Shown piece after piece: positions 9,626 to 17,752 of a DNA stretch of 64,000 nt. The notes under the pieces were generated by a model. That model saw only the letters and a program-made list of their open reading frames with translations. It had not been told where the DNA came from and did not search any database. Position 1 is the first letter of the stretch. Each line of letters starts with the position of its first letter. The stretch is taken from assembly GCA_016185125.1 (NCBI GenBank), contig JACPOC010000022.1, forward strand, positions 124,001 through 188,000, read 5' to 3'. Source of the stretch: Bacteroidota bacterium. Its GTDB lineage: Bacteria > Bacteroidota > Bacteroidia > B-17B0 > Aurantibacillaceae. Made by a program: the position numbers and the translations under genes.

Positions 9626-9729
9626 GAATTCAGGCAAAAATACGCTTATTTTACCCTGAAAAGGGCTGCGAAAAAAATTTTCAGTTTTAATTAAAAATGG
9701 CTATCTTCGCCCACTAATTTTGTTAAGAA

Positions 9730-10497
9730 ATGTCTGATTTAAAAGAAGAACAAACGGTTGAGAATAACGAATTGGATCAACATGTAAATGATGCTACGGA
9801 GTCAACCCCAACTCCAAAGCCAATTGATCCTAATTTAACAGGAATTCAGTTGTTTTTTGAGAAAAATAAAAAAGCCATCACCTATGTTGGAGGCGCTTTG
9901 GCCGCTATTGTGGTAATCTTCAGCTTTTATAAGTTTTATTATTTGCCTGAGCAGGAAAAAGAAGCTGCTAATGAAATTTTTTGGGCACAGCTTTATTTTG
10001 AAGCCGATAGTTTTAACTTGGCATTAAAAGGTAATGTTACGGTAATGGCTCCCGAAGGTCAAAAAATAATGAAGGGTTTTGAAACCATTGCTGATGAATA
10101 TAGCATAACAAAATCAGGAAGCCTTGCTAATTATTGCGCGGGAATTTGTTATTTGCGCACCGGTAAATTTGAGCAGGCCATTGAGTTTTTACAAAAGTAC
10201 GATGGTGATGATAATATAATAGCTCCTATTGCAATTGGCGCTATTGGCGATTGTAACATGGAACTTAACCGTGTGGACGATGCCGTAAAATATTATCTAA
10301 AAGCTGCCGATAAAAGCACCAATACATTTACTACTCCTGTTTATTTAAAGAAGGCCGGTTTTGCTTATGAATTGAAAGGTAATTATTCTGAAGCTTTAAA
10401 TATTTATGAGCGAATTAAAAAAGAATACGGTAAAAGCAACGAAGGTAAAGAAATTGAAAAAGATATTGCTAAGGTAAAAGCCTTGGGAAATATTTAA
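9730..10497 (+). CDS. Membrane-anchored TPR protein (YfgM-like)
   Basis: The 255-residue protein has an acidic, cytosolic N-terminus (1-50), one transmembrane helix at about 52-72, and a C-terminal region of three to four tetratricopeptide-like helix pairs (about 125-250, such as CAGICYLRTGKFEQAIEFLQ). This layout matches YfgM-type proteins, which act near the SecYEG translocon, and the TPR proteins often found before ribH in Bacteroidota. A TATCTTCG box at 9702-9709 may be its -7 element. A hairpin with a T-run separates it from ribH. The exact role is unknown. Confidence 0.7.
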   Translation: MSDLKEEQTVENNELDQHVNDATESTPTPKPIDPNLTGIQLFFEKNKKAITYVGGALAAIVVIFSFYKFYYLPEQEKEAANEIFWAQLYFEADSFNLALKGNVTVMAPEGQKIMKGFETIADEYSITKSGSLANYCAGICYLRTGKFEQAIEFLQKYDGDDNIIAPIAIGAIGDCNMELNRVDDAVKYYLKAADKSTNTFTTPVYLKKAGFAYELKGNYSEALNIYERIKKEYGKSNEGKEIEKDIAKVKALGNI

Positions 10498-10517
10498 AAA
10501 ATATTAATCATTAAAAG

Positions 10518-10543
10518 TCCCGCCCTTAAGCGGGATTTTTTTT
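10518..10543 (+). terminator. Intrinsic terminator-like hairpin between the TPR gene and ribH
   Basis: TCCCGC (10518-10523), loop CCTTAA, GCGGGA (10530-10535) and eight Ts (10536-10543) form a textbook terminator. Only 10 bases separate it from the ribH ATG, so ribH depends on read-through or on a promoter lying within the hairpin region. Confidence 0.75.
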
Positions 10544-10553
10544 AGCCATAAAT

Positions 10554-11042
10554 ATGAGCAGTGTAAATAATAATTTATCCGTTGTTAAAGGCTCTGCAGT
10601 TGCCGATGCTTCTGATTATGCCTTCGGGATTGTGTGGGCCGAGTGGAACGAAGAAATTACTTCTGCCTTGCGTGAGGGAGCTTATAAAACCCTTATCGAA
10701 AACGGTGTTTTGCCTGAAAACATAACTGTTAAAGCAGTGCCCGGCAGTTTTGAATTAACCCTTGGGGCGCAATGGATGGCAGAGTACGCCGATGTGGACG
10801 CCGTGATTTGCATTGGCTGTGTTATACAAGGTGAAACAAAGCATTTTGATTTTATTTGCAGCGCCGTAGCGCAGGGTATAACAGAGCTTAACCGTGAGTT
10901 TGGAATCCCTTTTATTTTTGGTGTTTTAACGCCAAATAATCAAGGGCAGGCTATTGACAGGGCAGGTGGGAAGCACGGCAATAAAGGCGTAGAAGCAGCC
11001 ATTACCGCCATTAAAATGCTTCAATTGGAAGAGTCGTTTTAA
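10554..11042 (+). CDS. ribH: 6,7-dimethyl-8-ribityllumazine synthase
   Basis: RibH condenses 5-amino-6-ribitylamino-uracil with 3,4-dihydroxy-2-butanone 4-phosphate, the step before riboflavin. The 162-residue length fits. Diagnostic segments are the [11 protein letters not shown] strand-helix near residue 62, the [17 protein letters not shown] block near 90 (with the catalytic His in KHFDF), [17 protein letters not shown] near 122 and the NKGVEAA helix. In Bacteroidota ribH commonly follows a TPR gene, as here. No FMN riboswitch is visible upstream. Assignment is firm. Confidence 0.96.
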   Translation: MSSVNNNLSVVKGSAVADASDYAFGIVWAEWNEEITSALREGAYKTLIENGVLPENITVKAVPGSFELTLGAQWMAEYADVDAVICIGCVIQGETKHFDFICSAVAQGITELNREFGIPFIFGVLTPNNQGQAIDRAGGKHGNKGVEAAITAIKMLQLEESF

Positions 11043-11055
11043 TTGTTTATATTTA
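11025..11055 (+). promoter_or_regulatory. Candidate promoter of the cobalamin riboswitch transcript
   Basis: TTG at 11025-11027 (inside the end of ribH), a 20-base spacer and TATATTTA at 11048-11055 resemble the Bacteroidota pattern. Transcription would begin close to the 5' strand of riboswitch stem P1 (11056), which supports the call. The spacer is at the long end. Confidence 0.4.
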
Positions 11056-11191
11056 GTTTAAGAAGCAAAGAAGCTATAAAAAGGAATTCTGTGAAAATCA
11101 GAAGCTGTCGCGCAACCGTTAGGAACAACAAGTTCTAAGCCGGGATACTTTTCTTAAACGTAAAAAAAAATATGCCTCGCGATACAGGGCA
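11056..11191 (+). ncRNA. Cobalamin (B12) riboswitch
   Basis: The aptamer closes with a 9-bp P1: GTTTAAGAA (11056-11064) pairs with TTCTTAAAC (11151-11159). The core contains GGAATTCTGTGAAAATC and the GCTGTCGCGCAAC segment (11104-11116), and a B12 box AAGCCGGGATAC at 11137-11148. Downstream, TGCCT (11173-11177) and AGGGCA (11186-11191) form a hairpin whose loop holds CGCGA (11178-11182), the exact complement of TCGCG (11108-11112). This could form the kissing-loop contact seen in this riboswitch class. It lies in the leader of the surface protein gene starting at 11241 and should repress it when cobalamin is plentiful. The exact edges are inferred. Confidence 0.85.
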
Positions 11192-11240
11192 GCTCTTGAA
11201 AAATAATTTAATTTTTTTAAGCAAAAGTATCATTTTAAAA

Positions 11241-12221
11241 ATGAAGCAATTATTATTAATAATGGGTTTTCTTCCTTTGATGGGAAAAGCTCAATTTCAC
11301 CCCGCTGCCGGAGTGGCCGGAACTTCTGCTATAAAAAAAGACAGTTCTATTATTGTTAACTGGGCTGTTTCCTGCAAAGTTGTACGCGGACCCCAGGATA
11401 TCAGTAATCCCGGCGCAGGATATGCTAATGTGGGCGATAGCAGCAAAGCTACCGGAGCAGCAGATGTTTCATCGGTGGTAAGTTTGGGCGACGGCGGAAG
11501 TGCAACGCTTACCTTTCAAACGCCCATTAAAAATTTAGCGGGTTTTGATTTTTGCGTGTTTGAAAATTCATTTGATCCCGGCTTTCTGGAATTAGCTTTT
11601 GTGGAAGTAAGCAGTGATGGAATTAATTTCACAAGATTTCCTGCCACTTCTAATCTGCAATTTACTGTGCAAATTGGCCCGTTCGACACCAGCAGCGATC
11701 CTTCCAAATTAAATAATCTGGCGGGCAAATATATTGGCGGTTACGGCGTTCCCTTTGATTTGCAGGAACTTAATGGAGTTGCAGGTTTAAATATAAATGC
11801 CATCACCCACGTTAAAATTATTGATGCGGTAGGTTGTATCCAAAACCAATACGCTACTTATGATAAAAATAATAATAAGATTAACGATCCCTGGGCCACG
11901 CCCTATGGCTCAAGCGGTTTTGATCTGGATGCGGTTGGCGTCATCAATCAAATTCCGGTTTCGGTAATGGAACAAACTGCTTTAACAAATTTGGTAAGTA
12001 TTATAAATACCGGAGGGAGCGATGAGCTTATTGTAAATAATTTTTCGGGTGATAATTTACATGTAAAAATTTATAATGCAAGCGGCCAGGAAATTACCGA
12101 TGAAATTATTGAAAAAGGATTCAACACACTTTCCTTACACCCTTTTTGCGCGGGTATTTATTTTGTGAAAATAAGTTCCGGCTCTTCTTTTTTTACAAAG
12201 AAAATAGTTAAGATTAATTAA
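11241..12221 (+). CDS. B12-riboswitch-controlled T9SS cell-surface protein
   Basis: From ATG 11241 the product is 326 residues: a signal peptide (1-18), a beta-rich body, and a T9SS type A sorting domain (about 245-326) with VKIYNASGQ, a G-x-N-T-L-S-L strand, AGIYFVKI and a basic end KKIVKIN. The body contains GPQDISNPG, LGDGGSATLTF, FENSFDPGFLELAFVEVSSDG and GFDLDAVGVIN. These motifs fit a family of Bacteroidota surface proteins that recur beside B12-uptake genes under cobalamin riboswitches. The protein should be exported and anchored at the cell surface. With its riboswitch this suggests corrinoid capture, but binding is inference. No BtuB-type receptor gene is adjacent. An earlier ATG at 11172 lies in the riboswitch hairpin and is unlikely. 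Confidence 0.75.
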   Translation: MKQLLLIMGFLPLMGKAQFHPAAGVAGTSAIKKDSSIIVNWAVSCKVVRGPQDISNPGAGYANVGDSSKATGAADVSSVVSLGDGGSATLTFQTPIKNLAGFDFCVFENSFDPGFLELAFVEVSSDGINFTRFPATSNLQFTVQIGPFDTSSDPSKLNNLAGKYIGGYGVPFDLQELNGVAGLNINAITHVKIIDAVGCIQNQYATYDKNNNKINDPWATPYGSSGFDLDAVGVINQIPVSVMEQTALTNLVSIINTGGSDELIVNNFSGDNLHVKIYNASGQEITDEIIEKGFNTLSLHPFCAGIYFVKISSGSSFFTKKIVKIN

Positions 12222-12362
12222 TTTTTAGCTTTCATAATTTTTGGGTTTTTATCAGTCCTAAAAATACCCTTTTCGGCTATTGAAAAGGGGTGAATACCGA
12301 ATTAACCTGCCGGCCGGCACTGTAACACGCTAATTTTACACAAAATTAAAATCATCAGAAAC

Positions 12363-13013
12363 ATGAAAACCAAATTTATTTTACCGGCAGCATTGTTAGC
12401 TTCAGCTTTGGCCTTTACTAATGTAAGTGCACAAACAGTGCAAGCAACAAAGAAAAAAGCAAATACACAAACTGAGAAAGTTGATAAAACAAAAACTCCA
12501 AAGGGAACCGAAACTTCAAAAGGAAATGACGAATGTTTTATGGATAAGTATTTTGCTTTACAGGCAACGTACCCTGCTTTAAAAAATTTATACGGTAATT
12601 TTGCCGCTTCAAAATACAGTCAGGAAAAATTTATTGAGCGTTATAATCAAATCAAGGCTTCTTCGCCAAAATTAGCGGATGCTTATGGAGATTACGCGGG
12701 TTCAGAATATTCTTTAGATGAGTTTACAAAAAGATATTATGAAATAAAGGATACTTACCCAAAATTAACCGACCATTTTGGAGATTATGCGGGTTCAAAA
12801 AATTCTTTAACCGAATTTATTAAACGTCATAATGAGATTAAAGATTCTTCACCTGATCTTAGCGCTGTATACGGACAGTATGCCGCATCTGATGTTAGTT
12901 TAAAAGATTTTACCGCTCGTTATTACGCCGTTAAAGACAGCAAAACAGGAATGAAAGATTGTTATGGCGAATATGCCGGTTCAAACAAAAAGCTTGCTAA
13001 AGAAGCAAAATAA
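12363..13013 (+). CDS. Secreted protein with 31-residue tandem repeats
   Basis: The 216-residue product has a signal peptide (1-23, cut after SAQ), a Lys/Thr-rich linker (28-55) and four and a half repeats of exactly 31 residues at about 69-99, 100-130, 131-161, 162-192 and 193-210. Each unit follows the pattern S/T-x-P-x-L-x(3)-YG-x-YAGS-x(2)-SL-x-EF-x-K-R-Y-x-E-I-K-D, probably helical. A single Cys lies before the repeats (58) and one in the last (200). I do not recognise the family. The export signal points to the periplasm or surface. It stands alone between two hairpins, and its upstream region holds a 12-base GC palindrome at 12308-12319. Confidence 0.65.
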   Translation: MKTKFILPAALLASALAFTNVSAQTVQATKKKANTQTEKVDKTKTPKGTETSKGNDECFMDKYFALQATYPALKNLYGNFAASKYSQEKFIERYNQIKASSPKLADAYGDYAGSEYSLDEFTKRYYEIKDTYPKLTDHFGDYAGSKNSLTEFIKRHNEIKDSSPDLSAVYGQYAASDVSLKDFTARYYAVKDSKTGMKDCYGEYAGSNKKLAKEAK

Positions 13014-13194
13014 ATTTGTTGAGTTTTATACCATCACGCAATATAAAACCGTGCAATAAACTTGTTCTTTTTCATTTATACTTCTTCAAAAAATAGTTCC
13101 GTAGCTTTGGCTATGCAACAATTTTTTTCATTGTCTAAATAAAAAATTACTTTGTTTCTTTGGCCTGTTTTATATCGAGTAATGGTATTAAAAT

Positions 13195-13222
13195 AAAGAC
13201 CGTCTAATGGCGGTCTTTTTTT
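13195..13222. terminator. Bidirectional terminator hairpin
   Basis: AAAGACCG (13195-13202) pairs with CGGTCTTT (13211-13218) with an 8-base loop and Ts to 13222. On the minus strand the same stem is followed by a less pure T/A run. It sits between the repeat-protein gene and the convergent debranching enzyme gene, but is 180 bases beyond the first and may also end a short RNA starting near 13110. Confidence 0.65.
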
Positions 13223-13264
13223 ATGACCTTAATTTTTTGGTTTAGAAAAGATAAGAATACCATT

Positions 13265-15226
13265 TTAGATTTCAAGATCTGCTTTAATAATGAGTAATAT
13301 CAGGTTAGATACCGACCAAGCCTGATTCATGCAGCCTTTACCCGATCGTGGGTTTAACCCATCAAATACTTCGGAGATTCCGTGAAGGCATTCATCGTGA
13401 TAAAAATGATCTTTAATAAGCCTTAGATTTTCCTCCACATCGCGTTTAGCTCTGTTTGAATAATTATGCACTTTTAAATAAGCGGTAAAATATTCGGGCA
13501 TTAAAAATGGCCACACGGTACCCTGATGATAGGCGGCATCACGCAACCAAACATCTCCCGAATATTCGGCTTTAAATTGCGGATGGTTAGGATCTAAAGT
13601 GCGAAGGCCGTAATCTGTTAAAAGATATTGATTCACCTTATCCACCACAAGTTTTTCTTTTTGAACAGGTAAAAGGGAATAAGGTAAACTTACGGCATAA
13701 ATTTGGTTGGGTCGTATGGCATTGTCAATAGTACCATCTTCAGTTACCAAATCATTCAGGTAGCCTTCGTTGTTCCAAAAACTATCTTCAAAATTGTTTT
13801 CTATTTTATAAGCAATGGCTTTTACGGTTTCGTTGGGTTTAAAACCTAAGCGAGTAAAAATGTACGAATGAATTTTAAGTGCGTTATACCACAAAGCGTT
13901 AATTTCTACCGGGCAACCCATGCGTGGAGTAAATACATAATCATTAATGCGCGCATCCATCCACGAAAGAGGTAAGCCGTGAGTTCCTCCGCATAAAAAT
14001 CCTTTATCGGTAACATGAATGTTATGTTTGGTGCCAATAACATGATGGTGAATTATCTCCGTTAATTTATCGTGCACCATGTTTAAAAAATGGGTGTCTT
14101 TAAAAGCCCGGTCGTATTCATAAACCGCTATAAAAAGCCAGAGCGTGGCATCCATGGTATGATATTCCGGTTCGTCGGTTTCATAATCTGCAAAACGATT
14201 TGGAATAATTCCTTGATTTAATACATTTAAAAAAGTGATGATTACGGAGCGCGCTTCCTTTTGCCTGCCGGTAGCTATGCACAAGCCGCGTAAGGCTATC
14301 ATTGAATCGCGACCCCAATCTGTAAACCAATGATATCCGGCAATGATGGAATAATTTTGTGTTGATTTTCTGTGAACAATAAACTGATCGGCGGTAATTA
14401 AAAGGTCGGCCAAAAATTCGTTATGAATTTCGGGAGGCACCAGCGATTTTAAGCGTTCAATCTCTTTGTGTTTAAGTTCTTTGGGATCTTCTTGTAATTT
14501 ATCGGGGTCAAGAGAAAAGATGACATGCATGGTTTCTCCGGGCTTAAGATCGTATTCAACGCTTCCGGTGCTGTAAATATCTTCCAAAAAATCTTGCCCT
14601 CTTTGTTTTTCGATGCTGTATAAAATGTTTTTATTCCAATGCGGCTGAGCTATAAACGTGCCTTTGGTATGTTTAAAATATAAAGGCTGGGCACCTGCAT
14701 AAGCATAAATAGCGTGATTATTTCCGTTGTCTTTTACTAAATATTGGTAATCATGTTCTTCGTGCAAAAGCGCATGGTAATCGCGCACAGCGTACAATGG
14801 ATTTAAACGAAGGCGGAATGAAATACTGGAAGCATTGGTGTATTCTACCACAGTGGTATTGGAATTATAAACCATAAAAATAGTTTTAGATAATTCGGCT
14901 TCGCCTGCTCTGAACAAGGTGGTGGGCAGAGGAACTCTTGTAAAACCTTTAATATGATAATAACCTTCGGGATAAACAGCATCCAGATACTGGTTAGTGC
15001 TGAGCATGGTTTCTATATGATTACAAAGGATGGTTTCTTCTACCTTGCAAACCATTAATTTTCTTTCGGTTGGAGGGTTAAGCGCGGCCACCAGCAAACC
15101 ATGATACCGGCGCGTGTTGGTACCAATAACGGTTGAGGAGGCGTATCCACCAATGCCGTTGGTAACTATCCACTCCTTGGTTAAGGCGTTTTGATGATCG
15201 GGGATTTTATCGTGAGTTATGCGCAC
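13265..15226 (-). CDS. Glycogen debranching enzyme (amylo-alpha-1,6-glucosidase family)
   Basis: The 653-residue protein has the bacterial debranching layout: an N-terminal beta domain (GDE_N, about 15-220, with NGIGGYASSTVIGTNTRRYHGLL) and a C-terminal (alpha/alpha)6 barrel (GDE_C, about 270-650). The barrel carries WFTDWGRDSMIALRGL and WLRDAAYHQGTVWPFLMPEY, the segments that hold the catalytic acids. It hydrolyses alpha-1,6 branch points in glycogen or related glucans, probably in the cytosol, since no signal peptide is seen. The start is GTG (15224-15226); I see no ATG that keeps the conserved N-terminus. It is the last gene of the minus-strand run that begins near 20380, though 274 bases separate it from the FKBP gene. 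Confidence 0.9.
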   Translation of the reverse strand: MRITHDKIPDHQNALTKEWIVTNGIGGYASSTVIGTNTRRYHGLLVAALNPPTERKLMVCKVEETILCNHIETMLSTNQYLDAVYPEGYYHIKGFTRVPLPTTLFRAGEAELSKTIFMVYNSNTTVVEYTNASSISFRLRLNPLYAVRDYHALLHEEHDYQYLVKDNGNNHAIYAYAGAQPLYFKHTKGTFIAQPHWNKNILYSIEKQRGQDFLEDIYSTGSVEYDLKPGETMHVIFSLDPDKLQEDPKELKHKEIERLKSLVPPEIHNEFLADLLITADQFIVHRKSTQNYSIIAGYHWFTDWGRDSMIALRGLCIATGRQKEARSVIITFLNVLNQGIIPNRFADYETDEPEYHTMDATLWLFIAVYEYDRAFKDTHFLNMVHDKLTEIIHHHVIGTKHNIHVTDKGFLCGGTHGLPLSWMDARINDYVFTPRMGCPVEINALWYNALKIHSYIFTRLGFKPNETVKAIAYKIENNFEDSFWNNEGYLNDLVTEDGTIDNAIRPNQIYAVSLPYSLLPVQKEKLVVDKVNQYLLTDYGLRTLDPNHPQFKAEYSGDVWLRDAAYHQGTVWPFLMPEYFTAYLKVHNYSNRAKRDVEENLRLIKDHFYHDECLHGISEVFDGLNPRSGKGCMNQAWSVSNLILLIIKADLEI

Positions 15227-15500
15227 TTAATATCTACGATTAAAAATATGAGCCAAGTTAATAAGCACAAATTTATTGGTTATTATTTTATTTACATGGG
15301 GTGAAGCTTGTAAATTAAATTATTTAAAATATGTGGATATGGGGAATACACTCCCCGAAATTTTAGGCTTAGGTTTTTTTGGATGGTTTAAGGCAGAAGT
15401 TTTAAAAAATATGTATTAAGGGCTAAAAATAGTTTGCAATATATTGATAATCAGTATAATAGATAATAAAACAACGAAACGCCTTATTTTCCCGAAAAAG

Positions 15501-16013
15501 TTAATGATGATGCCCGCCCGGACCGTGTACATGTCCGTGTTCCAATTCTTCTTTGGACGCATTGCGAATATCCAAAACTTCTCCTATAAAATGCAAGTCG
15601 TAACCGGCCAGTGGATGATTAAAATCCATTTCTACAAAGGAATCGGTAATTTGAAGCACCCGTCCCACGAGTTGATTTCCTTCAGCATCATTCATTTCAA
15701 TGTCTTCTCCTACAATTACGCGGGCATCATCAAACTTACCGTCAACCATAAAAGCGGTTTTATCTACCTTTACTAAATAATCTTTCTCAAAAGAGCCATA
15801 ACCATTTTTTGCTGTTACTTTAAAATCAAACTTATCACCTTTTTGTTTGGAAGCTAAATTAGTTTCAAAATCAGGCAGCACTCCTCCGTACCCGAATAAA
15901 AATGCGAATGGCCTGTCGGTAGTTGTTTGCTCAATTAATTCTTCGGGGCCATTATCTTTACTTGCGGTTAAATTATAACTCACCGATACTACTTTATCCT
16001 CTGTAATCTGCAT
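15501..16013 (-). CDS. SlyD-like FKBP-type peptidyl-prolyl cis-trans isomerase
   Basis: The 170-residue protein has the SlyD arrangement: an FKBP domain (about 1-70 and 120-150) with an inserted IF chaperone loop (about 70-120), and a His-rich tail ending in HGHVHGPGGHHH, which can bind nickel or other metals. The FLFGYGGVLPDFE segment near residue 53 and the MDFNHPLAGYDLHF motif near 130 are typical. It catalyses prolyl isomerisation and acts as a folding helper in the cytosol. It lies 37 bases downstream of cdaA on the same strand and may be co-transcribed with it. Confidence 0.92.
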   Translation of the reverse strand: MQITEDKVVSVSYNLTASKDNGPEELIEQTTTDRPFAFLFGYGGVLPDFETNLASKQKGDKFDFKVTAKNGYGSFEKDYLVKVDKTAFMVDGKFDDARVIVGEDIEMNDAEGNQLVGRVLQITDSFVEMDFNHPLAGYDLHFIGEVLDIRNASKEELEHGHVHGPGGHHH

Positions 16014-16049
16014 TTTTATTTTTTTATAAAATTAAGGTTTAATTTATTT

Positions 16050-16856
16050 TTAAGAAAGTTTTAAATTATTTTCTAGTAGAAATTTCAGTTTTTCCTTGCT
16101 TAGTGAAGCATTTATTTCCCCGCCCAGGGTTAGTGAAATGGCTCCGGTTTGTTCACTCACGGTAATGGCCAAAGCATCGGTATTTTCGGTTATACCTACT
16201 GCGGCTCTATGGCGTAAACCAAAATGGGCCGGAAAATTTTCTTTTTCGGTTACGGGTAACACGCAGCGCGCGGCTACAAGGCGGTTATCTTTAATTATTA
16301 CCGCCCCGTCGTGCAAGGGCGAGTTTTTGTAAAAAATATTTTCGAGCATGCGGGAAGAAAGTGCCGAATCAATGGCATCGCCGGTATTGATGAAAAATTT
16401 GAGGTCGGTTTTGCGTTCAATAATAATTAACGCGCCGGTTTTTGTGGCACTCATATTGACGCAGGCTTCCGTTACAGATTCAATATCTAAAAAAACAACA
16501 TTAGAAACAGCCGAAGTAAGGTTGAGTTTAAAAATATGTTTCCATTTTACGTTTTTTATGAATTCATTAGATCCAATAAACAGTAAAAATTTTCGGATTT
16601 CTTGTTGAAACACGATCATCACTACAATTACCCCCACATTTACAAACTTGCCGAGTATGGAGGATAATAATTTTAATTCAAAAGCTTTAATAAAAATATA
16701 AGCCACATATATTAATGCCAAGCCAATAAAAATATTAATAGCCGAAGTGCCTTTAACAAGGTTGTAGGCAATAAATAAAATGATGGCTACCAGAAATACA
16801 TCAATAGCATCAGTAATGCCAAAGGAAATAAAGTATATTAAATTTAGAGTGTTCAC
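16050..16856 (-). CDS. cdaA: Diadenylate cyclase CdaA
   Basis: CdaA makes cyclic di-AMP from two ATP at the inner membrane. The 268-residue protein has three N-terminal transmembrane helices (about 8-32, 36-58, 62-85) and a DAC (DisA_N) domain (about 95-265) with the catalytic DGAVII motif near 182 and LRHRAAVGITE near 210. The start codon is GTG at 16854-16856, which overlaps the ppx stop by four bases (GTGA), so the two genes are translationally coupled. This joins c-di-AMP synthesis to the polyphosphate genes in one transcript. Confidence 0.95.
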   Translation of the reverse strand: MNTLNLIYFISFGITDAIDVFLVAIILFIAYNLVKGTSAINIFIGLALIYVAYIFIKAFELKLLSSILGKFVNVGVIVVMIVFQQEIRKFLLFIGSNEFIKNVKWKHIFKLNLTSAVSNVVFLDIESVTEACVNMSATKTGALIIIERKTDLKFFINTGDAIDSALSSRMLENIFYKNSPLHDGAVIIKDNRLVAARCVLPVTEKENFPAHFGLRHRAAVGITENTDALAITVSEQTGAISLTLGGEINASLSKEKLKFLLENNLKLS

Positions 16857-17749
16857 GACGATTTTGTTTGCGTGATCATGTGCTTGTCATACATGTCATG
16901 TACTAAGCCGTCAGAGAGGCCTATTTGGGGAACAAATATTTTTTCAATATCGGCGTTCTTCATAACATTTAAAAATATTTTAGCTGCAGGAACAATTACG
17001 TCGGCGCGGTCAGGCTTTAATTCAAGTCTTTCAATTCTTTCCTGATAGGTATAAGAGGAGAGCATTTCATAAATGCCTTTTAGTCGGTCGTAACTTAAAT
17101 GCTTGGTTTCTTTTTTACCACTCATTTTAAATATTTTATTGATGTTGCCTCCTGAGCCAATAGCAAATAAGGGATGAACTCCAAATGTGTTTTTTTTCAG
17201 CCAGGCCTTCATATCATCCCATTCGGTTTTAATTACTTTATCTAACAGCATGCGCACGGTGCCTATGTTAAAGGATTTGGCGGCTATTACTTTATTATCA
17301 AAATATAAAGTAAGTTCGGTGCTTCCTCCGCCTACGTCAATATAAAGGTAAGCGTGTTTTGGGTTAACAAGATCTTCAATATGGTTAGAAAAAACCAATG
17401 CGGCTTCAATTTTACCATCAATTATCTCCACAGTAATTTTAGCCTCGTTTTTAACGCGTTCAATAATCTCGGCTCCGTTAGAAGCGTCGCGCATGGCACT
17501 GGTGGCCACAGCCCTGAAACTCTGCACACCATAAGCCATTATAAGTTCATGAAATCCTTTTAAAGCAGTAATTAATTTATTTGCTTTTTCATCAGATATT
17601 TTGCCGCTAGTAAATACATCTTCGCCCAGGCGTACGGGCATGCGGATAAGTTCTTCTTTATTAAAGTGAGGTTTTCCGTTTACAGTATACACCCTGCAAA
17701 AAAGCAGTCTTATTGCATTACTTCCAATATCAATTGCGGCAAAAACCAT
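16853..17749 (-). CDS. ppx: Ppx/GppA-family exopolyphosphatase
   Basis: The 298-residue protein is a single Ppx/GppA domain of the ASKHA fold, the short form without the C-terminal HD domain. ATP/polyphosphate-binding motifs are visible: AAIDIGSNAIRLL at the N-terminus, VATSAMRDASNG near 85, IDVGGGSTELTLY near 138 and AIGSGGNINKI near 197. It should release phosphate from polyphosphate chains, or act on pppGpp. Its ATG lies three bases after the ppk1 stop and its TGA overlaps the cdaA GTG. The pairing with ppk1 favours the polyphosphatase role. Confidence 0.92.
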   Translation of the reverse strand: MVFAAIDIGSNAIRLLFCRVYTVNGKPHFNKEELIRMPVRLGEDVFTSGKISDEKANKLITALKGFHELIMAYGVQSFRAVATSAMRDASNGAEIIERVKNEAKITVEIIDGKIEAALVFSNHIEDLVNPKHAYLYIDVGGGSTELTLYFDNKVIAAKSFNIGTVRMLLDKVIKTEWDDMKAWLKKNTFGVHPLFAIGSGGNINKIFKMSGKKETKHLSYDRLKGIYEMLSSYTYQERIERLELKPDRADVIVPAAKIFLNVMKNADIEKIFVPQIGLSDGLVHDMYDKHMITQTKSS

Positions 17750-17752
17750 AGG

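Noticed and set aside
11172-11240. ATG 11172 as start of the B12-controlled surface protein
   Set aside because: It lies in the riboswitch hairpin, and the added residues have no signal-peptide character. ATG 11241 begins a proper signal peptide.
12267-12289. Hairpin CCCTTTTC/GAAAAGGG as a terminator of the surface protein gene
   Set aside because: No T-run follows on the plus strand; the Ts are on the other side and no minus-strand gene ends there.
12308-12319. 12-base palindrome TGCCGGCCGGCA as an operator
   Set aside because: It is GC-rich, single and without a neighbouring regulator gene. It could equally be a repeat or part of a hairpin.
15245-15415. Open plus-strand frame of about 50 codons upstream of the debranching gene
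   Set aside because: It has no ATG. The text has a hydrophobic start but nothing family-like. It may be a worn remnant but is too weak to report.
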